Of a DNA stretch of 64,000 nucleotides, positions 44,267-56,082 are shown piece by piece. Made by a program: the position numbers and the translations under genes. Within the stretch, counting starts at the first letter, position 1; each line of letters starts with the position of its first letter. The DNA comes from Pezicula radicicola. Its lineage: Eukaryota; Ascomycota; Leotiomycetes; Helotiales; Dermateaceae. The stretch lies in NCBI GenBank assembly GCA_003008705.1, contig PDUO01000005.1, positions 1,181,997 through 1,245,996 on the forward strand, read 5' to 3'. The notes under the pieces are model-generated. The model had not been told where the DNA came from and did no database searches. It worked only from the letters and a program-made list of their open reading frames with translations.

Positions 44267-45412
44267 ATGAGGTTCTCTACTTGCGCTCTGAGTGGGGCCG
44301 TGCTTAAGGTAGCTACCGCTTCATTATACGGAGAGAGTAACTTAAATCATACTTGTCAGATCAGTAAGTACATCACTTTTTCTTTTTATGGTGTAGGGAG
44401 TGGAATATTGATTAAAGTTTACAGTTCCTTCATACCTCTCTTGCTCGGCCAACGCACAGCCAAGTATCACAGACTCCTGCTGTACAGAAACCTTTGGAGG
44501 TTTGGTCCTTAGTACACAATATTGGGATACGTATACAGGATTAGAAGCACAGGGTCAGGTTCTTCCGAAAGATGCTTGGACTCTGCATGGTTTGTGGCCT
44601 GATTTTTGCAACGGATCATATACACAATACTGTGATTTAAGGTGAGTGGGAATGAGTTTGTGAGATATTGGGATAAGACTGATTGAAATTCGTTGCAGTC
44701 GTCAATACGATCCTGCACCTTCTCCCAATGTCACGGATTTTCCTGCCGCGGGTACAAACGTTCCAGCGTATAATGGCTCGTCAATCAGTACATTCCTTGC
44801 TCCATTTGGGAAATACGATCTTTTGGCATACATGAAGTATGTTTCTGTACCCAATATTAACCTTTTCCTTTTCTCTTCCAACGCTAACATGTGATTAGTA
44901 AATACTGGGTATCTCAAGGATCCGTAAATGGAGATTTCTGGGGACATGAGTTCTCCAAGCACGGCACATGTTTCTCCACATTCGACCTACCATGTTACGG
45001 ACCCATGTACAGACAACATGAAGACGTGATAGATTTCTTCGAAACAGCACTCGCATACTATCAAGGGCTACCATCCTACACCTGGCTCTCAGCCCAAAAT
45101 ATCACCCCCTCAAACACAACAACCTATTCCTTAGCTAATCTACAATCAGCACTAACAGCTGGGTTTGGAGCCCTTCCTTACATCGGATGTTCAGGACCTC
45201 GCTACAATGCAACAGCAGCTGGAAATGGAAGTCTAGATAATGGATATACTGTTGTTGCGGAGATTTGGTATTACCATCATGTTTTGGGTAGGATTCAGGA
45301 TGTGGATGCTGTGCCGGTTAATGCTTCGATTAATGGGGGGTCGGTTAGTAGTTGTGCGAAGACGGAGGGCGCTTTGTGGTATTTTGAGAGGAGTGCGGGA
45401 TCGGAGGTTTAG
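44267..45412 (+). CDS. Secreted ribonuclease T2
   Basis: Four exons, join(44267..44363,44425..44641,44699..44836,44899..45412), 321 aa. RNase T2 enzymes cleave single-stranded RNA through a 2',3'-cyclic phosphate in vacuoles or outside the cell. Both catalytic boxes are intact: WTLHGLWPD (CAS I) and WGHEFSKHGTC (CAS II). Conserved cysteines surround them (DSCCTETFGG, FSTFDLPCYGP, YIGCSG, SSCAKTEG), and there are several N-glycosylation sequons (NGSY, NVTD, NGSS, NITP, NTTT). The N terminus (MRFSTCALSGAVLKVATASL) acts as a signal peptide but has a lysine inside its core, so exon 1 is the least certain part. No partner genes are adjacent. Confidence 0.9.
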
Positions 45413-45568
45413 GGATGGGAATTTTTGGGGGATGATTTTTATGATGAAGGGCTAATTTAATGTATATGATTGAATGATTACGCATTTTTTTTGTTTGAAT
45501 TGTAGCTTGCTTATTACGTACCTGTCTTCCGTAAAAATCAAAGTTGGGACACTTAAGCACCGAAATAC

Positions 45569-45615
45569 CTTGAGTAACTCTCTTAATTTGAGTGATTCTT
45601 TTCATAAAAGTAACT
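45569..45615 (+). repeat. 18-bp repeat cluster
   Basis: Two to three units: TTGAGTAACTCTCTTAATTT, then GAGTGATTC and AAAGTAACTCAATTA, which keep the TAACTC core of the family. Confidence 0.5.
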
Positions 45616-46291
45616 CAATTATAGTGTCTTTCTAATACTCCTCGATTTCTTCGCTTCTTTGGTGTCCTAATTTCAATTTCCTCCGTGAGCTGGTCCAAAG
45701 ATCGTATGTGCAATAGAGCGACCGAGCTCGCTGCAGAGTTCCTCATACTAATTATATGTTTTTATAGACTCATCCCATCCACTTCCATTACCTTTTGCAT
45801 CCAAAGAAATTAGTCGCTCTTCTTAAAACTTAAGTCAGCAAAGCTAAGCAAGCACCAAGTAGAGAAGGTACCTTAACCTTAGTCTCACTAGATCATATTT
45901 CACGTACGAATGGTGCTGGTTGAAGTTTTGGAGCAGACTTCTTATTCATATCGTCTATTATACATGTTTTAAATAGTAAGTAGCTAAGTAAACACAGAAA
46001 ATGGGAAATGGGTTAGAAGTGAGTAGGTATAAGAAGTGGTGAAGCTCTGTTATGGAATTATGACCCGGTCTCGGTCATCAAAATATGAAACAGGCAAAAA
46101 GTGAAAATGAAAATAAGCGAGGGAAGTTTACTTGTCAGACGGAAAAGGATGGAGGAGGAGCTATGTGTTTAGTGTATATCGCGCTAAGGATTGAATGAAT
46201 GACTAGACCTTACACTTGTTGATCCATATTCTATCCTCGTTATTATGGATGATACGTTTGATCGCCTTTGGGGAGTTAGAGATGCTTGGGG

Positions 46292-46380
46292 CTTGATTTA
46301 AGTACCTCACTTGACTTAAGTAACTTACTTAAGCATTATTTGGCTACTCACTTAACCTCCTTGACTTGGGTGACCCACTA
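46292..46380 (+). repeat. 18-bp repeat cluster
   Basis: About five units: CTTGATTTAAGTACCTCA, CTTGACTTAAGTAACTTA, CTTAAGCATTATTTGGCTA, CTCACTTAACCTC and CTTGACTTGGGTGACCCA. The 18-bp spacing is regular in the first two. Confidence 0.7.
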
Positions 46381-49359
46381 TATACTGTTATTCTTACTTA
46401 TCCACGCCTTGGGCCTTGATAAAGTTTGCTTACCATGTTTTGAAACTGTGCATACTTTGAAGGGGCGGATTGACGGATCGGGCTTGCAGACCTATATTGA
46501 TTACGAAAGCAGGCCGCCAATTGGTATACAACGGCTAGTGTGCTCGAGGGTAAAGATTTGTTTAGTTTTTTACTGTCTCTCACAAGACTGCTTCTACGGA
46601 GGACACAGTCGGGCCCGTATATCGTGTTCACTGTGATTGGACTTTCTCGATCCCGTTAAAACCGGTTATTCGAGTCAGAATTAGCCACTGCAACGACGCC
46701 GGAATGTCGAGAGGAAACCCCTCTGATATGCAACACAAAGGCTCGTCAATCAAAAAAGGAGCAGCTTGGTGGAAGTTGGCATATGCGACCTTCCCTGCTT
46801 AAGGATGTTGTCCAAGTAAGTGTCGTGCGGATTCGGCCTGCCTGGAGTCGGGAGGGGAGCAAGATGCTTATGTAAATGGACTTCCTCTTCCTACATAAGT
46901 ATTGCGAGCGCGGGAATCATATGGCTAAGATGGTCCATTGACGACTCCCCTTCTGACGCAGGACATCTAGACTTGCTGCGAGCCTGTGATCGAACTTCAT
47001 TGCCTCACCAGCCTGAATCCGATATCCTAACGACTATATAGCCGACTGTATTATAGGGGCTCTTTGAGCACCGAAATGGATTTCAAGCTTTATTAACCGG
47101 TGCCTCCTGGAGCTTCGCGCATTGATTACTTTCCAGCTGATCCGGAAACAGAAAACATCGTGATCCAATGTCGTGGAAAGGTTCAGAGAGTGCATGATGC
47201 TCCGGGAGAACCATGTGAGTGGACGTCACTTCCTAAAGTGCCGTACTGGTAAACACTGACTCCCAGAGTCTGTCGAGATGGCTCCTGAGTCTGTAGCAAG
47301 CTCGAGTCCGAGTGCCCAATTCGAATGTTGGTGCATTATGGACTGAATCTAGACCATGTATTTCAACTCAAGCCTGGCGACAATAAATGGCTTCTTAAGC
47401 CCAGGTAGTAAGTATGTGGCTTCTCTTAATCGGGAGTACAAGCATGTGTCATTCTCCCATATGTAGATGTCGTTGAGCTGTGAAATATCCATATACAGCA
47501 TCGTCGGTGGCCCATTTTGACGCGGGGTACAGAAATGCGGGCGGCAAATTGCACGATGGTCTTTCGATTGCTCTCATCTCGTATCAAGCAGTTCGCCTAG
47601 GTTCCTTGATACGGTACCTCAAGCCTGACATCAGCTAAAGACAGCTGTTCTACAGTAGCAGCCGTTGGTGCTTATCCTACCATACAGTAGGGCAGTACCA
47701 AGGTGGTCGCCAATGTACCGAGCAACGTACACCAACAGAATCATCAAGAGAAACCCTGCGCTTTATCGGTTGGATGCATCTTAATGACTCAAGTATTGTT
47801 TTTAGTATCATGGTTTGTACTGTCAACGGAGTTAGGTTCGTCGCGAGTCGTCCAAAGCTTGGAGTGGAGTAGCTTCTGCAGCGCGAAAGCCCAGGCCAGC
47901 TCTTCGCTATAGCCCAAAAAGCATAATATCGAGAGCATCGTGATGATTGACAGGAACACGACTCCCAACCAACCACACTAGAATCTGGGAATGCACTCAA
48001 CGAGCTTGTTGAATGCACAGAGCAGTCGGAGTCCGAATAGCCGTAACTCTCGAGTCCAGTAGTAGCCTTCTGAAGATTGCTATGCATTAGCGTCGAACAA
48101 CAACACATCACTGCATGGATGACTGCTGCCGATTCAACGGTGCGATGGCAGGAACTAAAGGTTAACGAGGATGAGTGTACTTGCATGACTTGTATTATTG
48201 ATTGATAAGGACATGGGCCTTTAGTATAGATCGTTGCTATGCGACCTCAGCTGCGACCAGCGCATCGAGTACCGTACGAGGACTGTACTTTACAAGGAGC
48301 TTGGTTTCGAGTTTGGTGGTGTTTGGTTTGGGGCGTTGAACCTGGTTGTCACCACTAAAGGCGCAGCCCTCCATTGCTTCCCATGTCATGTACTGTACCG
48401 GTATGAGTAAATTCTTATTTGCCTTATTTGCCTTCGTCGAGAGGGAGGCGACTAGGTAGCGATGATTTGATGATGATTGCACCAAACACCAGCTTTTGTG
48501 AAACAGATGCACACGATCTTTAACTAGTGTCTTTCTTCAGATGAGATCTTTCCTCGTAATGTTTATCTTTTCTTTTTTTTCAGCTGCACTGCATCAGACT
48601 CGCTCGCGATGGATTCGGTATGATAGGTAAGCCTGGTAAGGTAAACTAAGGTATGGCGAGGTAGGTTTGCCTCTGTGGTGCTGCTGAACGGGAACTGCTG
48701 AACCTCTGGGGGGCAGCTCTCTGGACACCAGGGATGCTCGCGAAGGCCAGCGAGTGCCACGGCCTAAACAACGTCCAGCCAGCCCGCGCTACACAACTAG
48801 CTGCATTCGTGGATATGTATGAGGCTGAAAGGGGCCGACTTCTTCGAATCTTCCTTCGTCTTTCTGCACTCCTCGTTGGAGGAGCTTCCATCCTGGTCAA
48901 GAGATGTGTTGGCGACCGACGGTGTTCATTGGTCAGCGCCGAACCCTGTGAGTTGGCAGTCGGAATGGCAGCGACAGCAGAACGAGCCTGATGATCTGCC
49001 AGATTACCACATGGAAATCTTTACGCCAGCGCGCTGACTTCCTATTCTCCTCGTTCTTCTCATTTTCATCTCCGTCTCCAACTCTACTATTATCATCCCT
49101 TTTTCTTTTCAACCCATTTCTCAATAATACCGATGATCGCTGAATTTGCCCGAAGCTTTCGTTGCTGCTGCTCCTTTACCTCTTACGGACCGCCCGCCCC
49201 CCCCAAACCACGAGTAGAGGAAGGCTGAACACTTCGATAACTGACTGTATTTTACTGTACATGACCTTGGAACCAAAACTGTCACTTCTCACCCACTAAA
49301 TAGCTTGTACTGTATCTCGTAGCTTAGAAGCTCGAGATTGCAGCTATGAGGTAGCAATA

Positions 49360-52300
49360 ATGATGCAGCGTTCCCTGTCTCTGCCAGGTCCGGGGCATAG
49401 CTCTCCACGTACGTTCACTATTCATAAGGATGATCTTCTGTCCTTTACACAATATGCCCCTTTTGCGCATCTGCGAAGCTATCTACGAAGCTATCTGCTA
49501 ATGTATTTCTTCGCGCTGCAGCTCTCTCCCCTACCATTACACAGGTCTCCTCGAGAAGCCCCACCCCATTACCTCAAGACCACGGTGCCATCCCTCCACG
49601 ATTGCACCGATTCCAGTCGAGAAGCCCTCATAGAGGTGACAGGCCACCTTCTTCTCATAAGAATAAGTCTTTAGAGCTCGATCGTAATCGACGCGCCGCT
49701 CGCGAACCATCCCCTGCCCCCACAGCTCGCAGATCCAGCATCATTGCAAGATCGCCTTCAAAGTCAAGTCTCAGTGCCCCAGAGAAGCCAGTGCCATCTC
49801 CCACAAAGGCTCCACAACTGCCACTGCTGCAAGATGTCTCACAATATATGAACAAGGAACTGAGTGAGGTAACAGCTCCTGCTGCCAGTACCACATTGGA
49901 GGAACTTGCACATCTAGTCCGGCTCTCCACATACCAAGAGAGAAAGCGGACACATTCCCGCATTCGACTACAGAGATCTCTGGTTTCCACGGCACTCTCT
50001 GCTCGTCTGGCACGATGTGGAGAATTGGCTCACCGAACTTTGGTTGACAATTTTAGGGGTGACGATAAGAAGAACTTTGCCGGCTTGTACAATGCCATAC
50101 ATGATGTCCGGAACTCATGTGATGCTACCCGGCAATATGCCTTATTGGAACCAGATTTGGACAATGGACGTCCCAGTCCCAGCATTGGAGAAGCTCCCGG
50201 CATTCTATCGACTTTCATGCATGAGATCCCTCAGCGTTCTCGTGATATCCTTCTCAATTTCCTAACTCAGATTCGGACAAATCCAGATTACTTAGCCAGT
50301 CGCGTTTCCAGTCTCACACCTGTAGAGTTGTCCGCTCTCACAGTATTTCACCAAGGATTGGAGCCCATTGATTCTGTTTTGCCATTTCATACTCGTTCCA
50401 AAGGACATGTTTCCAGTACTCATCGCAATTCCGCGCATATACCCTCTGCAGTTGAGCGTTTGCTTTCTTTTCAGCGTCATGATCCATTGTCTGCTTTGAT
50501 TCATACTTGTTTTGCAAACTCCGCTGGTCCAGATTCAGTTGAAGATCTTAGGAGAACAGATGTTTGGTCTTCCACATGCGCCAGGTTAATTTCACAGAGC
50601 AAAAGTGGAACGGACCCTTTCATCTGCAGTGTCCTTAATGTTTGGACTGCCATGCGAGACTGGTCTGGAAGGACCAATATGGAATGGTACCTCATGAAAA
50701 TCCTTGAGGATGGAGCATTTCTTCTGGACAAGGCCGAGGACCAGGCTGGAACCCGTATTCATGTTGAGCCACGGAATGCCAAGGATTCCATTGCAGCCGA
50801 TGAGTTTTACGATTCAGCCATTTTAGGTCTCTTCGAGGTTGTTGTTGATCCTGGAGCTGGAGGTATCCCTGAAGGTCTAATTGAACTTGGTAACGCCATT
50901 CTTCGCAAACTTGACCCCAAGTATCACAGCAATACTAGGAAGTTTCTTGTCTCAAAATGGCTCTTCTCCGTCTTTCTCTTCAATGTCATTATTCATCCTG
51001 AGGTATTTGGAACCTGCTTCCTCTATTCGGCTCTAGACTGACTTTCTCTCAGTCTTATGGTATGATGGCAGAATACCACATAACGGAATATGGCAGACAG
51101 AAGATTCTCAAAGAAGTTGCAGTGCGAGCACAGAAATTTGTGGTGGACATGACCTGGTACGAGATTCGACATCTTTCAGTATTTCTAATCTGGGTGGAAG
51201 TAATTGACGACATAATAGGAACAAAAATCCCTCTACTCCTTTGGCAATCAAGGCACATATCGAAAACATACTGGCTCGCTTTCGGCCAAGTAGACCGTCT
51301 CGCTCGAAAGCCAGGTTGCTCCCTGCAAGATCGCTTACATCGTTGAGAGAAACGGTGGAGGTTCACCCGTACCTGGTTTTAGGGCCCTCTGACTTGATTA
51401 CCATTGTTAATGCCCTCTTCCCCGAGAGACGTCCAGTTTCCAGCTCATTAGAGAGAGACATACATTACAACAATGGTTTGCGATCAGCTGCGTCATCGAT
51501 CTCCGGAATATCTGCGATATCAGCATCAGTGTCAATGCCACAAGCTCGCAATGCATTTGATAATGCCTCGATAATCAGCAACAGCGGTTCCTCGGTCATT
51601 AGTGACACAACTACGTCCCGCGAACCGTTACTTGATGATGGTAGTCTAACCCAGCGGTATTCCTCGACATCAATCTCTTCCTTGGCTGCAAGCTCAAGAC
51701 AAAGCTGCTACGAAGACGACGGCTTTAAGTTGCGTGTCGCACTTCATGAGATGACCCAAACCTTGGGCGTTGAGGGGACATCTGGTGCTTGTCATCCATG
51801 CGCAGAGAAGTGGACAGTCCTTTTCATGTCTTCTGATGGACAAAGTCTGTCAACGCAGATGCTTCATGACCCGGACGATGATGATAATGACGAAGACGAA
51901 ACTTCGAGCAGTGATGGTGAGGATGAAGTGCACGGTACTCGACCAGACCTTGACAAGGATTATCATCAATTGAGGGATTCAATCTTGAAATTGGTGGAGG
52001 ACTATGAGATCCCACAGTCACTTGACTCAAGGGTGGAGACGAAGACCTTCAGCAACAGAACGTCGGCACTTGAAAGCCCCAGAAAGAAGCACCGAAGCAG
52101 ACCAGGAACTGCCACGAGCACGCAATCAAAAAATCCCTATTTTCCCCGAGAACGATCGCCAGAGAAGCAAGCCAGCGCAAGCGAGAGACGATCGTCGCGA
52201 CATCGGAGTGACTCTGAACAGGCAAGATATTCAGAAGTGGAACCACCGTCAGTCTTGATCACAATGCTTGAGGCTGCAGAGACACAATGCCAAGCCCAAT

Positions 52301-54804
52301 CGGACTTCGTTAACGCCCATCTCTATTGGAAAACATTGAATCAACTGAATCAACTTTCGTCTCCCTCCTTAAAAAAGGATGGGTTTGCATCTCTCTTGAG
52401 CATTTTCTCCCGAGGCCCTAGGGACTCTATCAGGCGTTCGACAAGCGCAATTGAGGAATATGATGCATGGCTGGTATGGCTCAAGCAGTCCCAGGAGCGT
52501 CACGATGTTACAATTGAATCTATGATGAAGCGCCTGAAAGCTCTGCGAGACAAGATGTGGTATGTCACGGACGTGAGAAATTCTGCAGCATACGAGGGAG
52601 CCCGAAATATTGCGGTCGCATTGAAGACTATGGCGGCTCCTAAGAACAACAGATATCTACCGACAGCCCATGCAAGACCTCGGAACATATCAAGGTCTTC
52701 TGCCAACAACTTCTTGCTCAAGACGGAAGCTCAAGTCATGGACATGATGGCTGCTATTGAAGACCAGGGTGGTCCAAATAAACTGTCCGACGAACAATCG
52801 GAGAAGACGCTGCGATGGCTTTCGCAATTCGGCATCGAGAATTTTTGCAAAGGAGAAGAACGTATACACAGGTTCTCGCTGGAGATTGAAGCCTGTATCA
52901 ACAAACTTGTTGGAGATAATCTGATGGACGGACCGGTCCTTTGGTCCAGCGAGTTGTACTATCGAGATAAGCGTATTCTGGATAGTGGCAGACAGAAGGG
53001 CGATCTATTTATCAACGGCTTCGGAGCACTAAACATTTCTGGGGACGATATAACTGAGGTTGACTCAACTCGTCGGGGCTTAAGGAGTACCGATTTTGCT
53101 TCTCGTACTGGACTGCGTTCAATGTCAACAAGAAACGGATCGCAGCAGAGCTTCGATTCTGGCAGATACAGCATGTCTCGGATGAGTGGCGACCTTATGG
53201 ACTCCCAGGATTACTTCGGGATGGCAAGTCCAGTCTTGACTATCGATTCTGCTACAACTTTCTGGTCACCTTTCCAAACTCGAGCTCAGTCGCCTACCAC
53301 GAGCATTAGCAGCGCCCGTCCAGGAACTTCTTCTTCGTCTACAAATGAGACGGTGATGATGAAGGACGACCGTTCAGGCATGGCTAAGCAACGATTCTTG
53401 ATCGACTTGAAGCAGACTCTTACAAGTCTCCTTATCAGCGATCTAGGAACACTTGTCTTTGCTCGAGGGAGTGAGACTGACTCCTGGTTCTCCGGGGAGA
53501 TTGGCCAAGATTGCATGGAGAGGCGAGAGCGTACCGATCGCAAGGCTCGCAGGAGAAGCAAGAAGCGTGTCATAGAAAAGAAAAAGAGTTTCCGAGACCT
53601 GCGGAATCCGCAGAATACTGAGCCACCTTCTGATCATGCTGAGCATCACGGAGAGCGCCCTGAAAAAGGAACTTCAACTAGCTCACGCTCATCGATTGGG
53701 CACGCATCGACTGGACATGGAACCCCAGAAGTTCATTCTACGGCCGAGAGCTCTTCCACAAGCGACACCATCGGTGCCAGATCTCATAGAAGTACTTCAA
53801 AAGAGCTTGATTCTCCAGAATTTCCTTATAGGAAGGCTTTCCAACGTCTCCTGCGTATGTTCTCAGTCCACCCGAATCCATATGCGAAACTCAACGCCTT
53901 ATTTGAGTTGGAACACCTAATAATTGCGTTTCTCACGCCTACGACTCGCCGTCCTAAGCTTAGACAAGAAGCTCTAGCTACAAACGTCCATACACCTGAG
54001 ATGCAGCATGTCAACGCTTTCGGACCTAGCGAAAACCCTACCACACCCCGCGCCAAGAACATCGAAGAAGCTATTGATAATTGTAAAGACCGGCGCTCGC
54101 AAACTTTCCAGCCAGATATATCATCTCCAGTTCACAGAAACTCTGACCGCTCAACCGCTACACCTCAACCAGCAAGTACCGACATGATTGTCGAGGTGTT
54201 ACAGGATCTGTTTCGCGATCCTGATATCAGACCCAAGACATTGTTTCGTGATCTTCAATTCATTGCTTCGTTTGTACCCGCAGCAATCCTCGACAAGACG
54301 GAGCGGGGCAAGGCGTTTTGGGACGCAGGACTTGCAGCGCTAGGACTCAAGCAAGATGTATGCAGAACGCTCATCGAAATCGCCGATGAGATTGTTGTAC
54401 ATTATACACAATCCCGGAAAACTACGTCCTCTCATACAGTACCAGAAGGCCTGCCTCCCACTGGAGAGATCATGAAGTACAGTATGCAAGATGCTGCGAA
54501 GATGTGGACCATCACTGCAAAAGAAGGAGATCCAGTCGCCGAACGCGAACTCGCCATCTTCTATTTGACGCATCCAGAGTTGGTGGAAAGAGTCACAGCA
54601 CCACTCAGCAAGCCGAGGGAGACATTCAAAGCTCAAGTCATGGAAATGCATGGCCCTCCAGGCGCGAAGGAAGGCGATCGGGAGAGGAGTGATCCCGCGA
54701 CAATGTGTGTTGCCTACCATTGGATGGAGCTAAGTGCATTGGGTGGTGATGAGTTGGCAAAGAAGTATCTGAGACAGAGGGAGGAACTCAACGCTATTCC
54801 TTAA
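49360..54804 (+). CDS. Large conserved fungal protein, RasGAP-like with Sel1-like end
   Basis: The main body is join(49545..51002,51053..51156,51219..54804), about 1716 codons. A short first exon beginning at ATG 49360 or 49363 (MQRSLSLPGPGHSSP) is likely, but the first junction is unresolved, so the 5' end is tentative. The N terminus is Ser/Pro/Arg-rich. Residues about 90-570 form an all-helical domain ending KFLVSKWLFSVFLFNVIIHP, followed across the intron by ESYGMMAEYHITEYGRQKIL. The pattern resembles the last helices of Ras GTPase-activating domains, though I cannot locate a convincing arginine finger. Long acidic and Ser-rich linkers follow (DDDDNDEDETSSSDGEDE). The C-terminal 120 residues (AAKMWTITAKEGDPVAEREL, YHWMELSALGGDELAKKYL) look like Sel1/TPR repeats. 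A signalling scaffold is likely but the function is not established. Confidence 0.75.
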
Positions 54805-56082
54805 ATCTCGTTTCACTATACCACACTTTGCCTCCCGTCTTATTTACTATATACGTTTTCATTTCATTACCATCCAAGGTGGCTATTTTGTCTTTTAGTT
54901 CTCGCGTGTAAAGATACCTTGTTCAGCGTTTCCCATTGTTTTCTGTCATGCATGCATATAGGAAAGGGGTTCATTTTACGATCTCATGAAAGAATACTTA
55001 AAGTTGCATTTACATAGCGTCAGTTAATTAATTGGTTTAGGATTGGGAAAGGCTGTTTGAGTTTCTACGTACACATTATTATACCATGTTGCACCAATTT
55101 TAGAGGCTGGCTGGAGGGGAATTCAACAGGTTTACAGCACTGCTTTTCTTCAAATATGGATTTGGTTTGAGTTGAATATGTTCCCGTTATTTTTGGGAAT
55201 ATATAGTGTACAACTGCCAACTAAAAAGTGGCAGACGGCTTGGCAAACATACTAAGCTCACGAATAAAGGGACTCACTCTCAATCAAGGGCTTTAAACTA
55301 TGTCTTATTAAAGTGAAGTGATCTACCTTCTCTGAGTTGTAATTAGATTGAAGATATTTATAGCTATATTAAAAGAGTCTTCTCTAGCGGCTGTGTTGAA
55401 ACAGTGTGGGATCTAAACCTACAGTATGTACGACTTAAAATGCATTAAAGAGCCTGTAAATAGAAACGGCAACCTGATGATGCTAACAAAACTGTATTAA
55501 ATTAAGCAACAGAGCCTCACTAAATGTTGAAAGTTTGTGCCAGTTACCTATTATTGATTCGATTTCCCTATTTCCATCTTCTGCGTGCTGAAAATCACTT
55601 TGTTCAAGACAATTTCTTTTATAATCCACTATGGTCTGCTAGTGTTCAGCCGAAAGTATATTAAGTTGTGCCCCACAATGGCGAAAGATGATGGATAGAG
55701 ACAGAATATTAATAGCATAAACTCATTCAAAGGTTGATCCGATTCTATTAATCTTTGACTTGTGCAAATATAAAAAGCACAAAAAGAAAGTTTTGCAACC
55801 AGTCCAGACTTTGAGTACCACCCGACACCGTACTTTTTCAACCAATTCTTCAAGGTGCAACTTTCCCTTATACCAGCCTTTTATTAGGCTATTTATGTGG
55901 ATGATTGTATTTATTTCATATAGCATTGATCAGTATCACCTTTTTAGAGTTGTGATGAAGTAGTTTACTCAGGATATATGTAGTTATGTAGCGGCAATAA
56001 TGGCCCACAAAACATATTTGCTGGATTTTCCCCCCCAAACAGCTAACTATGCATTTAAAAGTAGTGAAATTAAAGGTTAATA
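54805..56082. other. Intergenic region between convergent genes
   Basis: About 1.3 kb, AT-rich, no gene recognised. It holds the 3' ends of the large gene and the ferric reductase gene. Confidence 0.5.

Larger units (their letters stand above)
45413..49359. other. 4-kb gene-poor region
   Basis: No complete gene is recognised on either strand. Two 18-bp repeat clusters lie at 45569-45615 and 46292-46380. A coding-like stretch at about 47094-47217 is discussed as a possible gene remnant. The last 700 bp (48650-49359), which are GC-richer, probably hold the promoter and leader of the large gene at 49360. Confidence 0.5.

Noticed and set aside
47677..48186. 169-codon minus-strand frame
   Set aside because: Cys/Ser-rich composition without domain; no conserved start context or neighbouring exons. 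Could be chance.
48734..49037. Overlapping plus-strand frames before the large gene
   Set aside because: Likely leader or promoter DNA; no domain and no splice path into the downstream exon was found.
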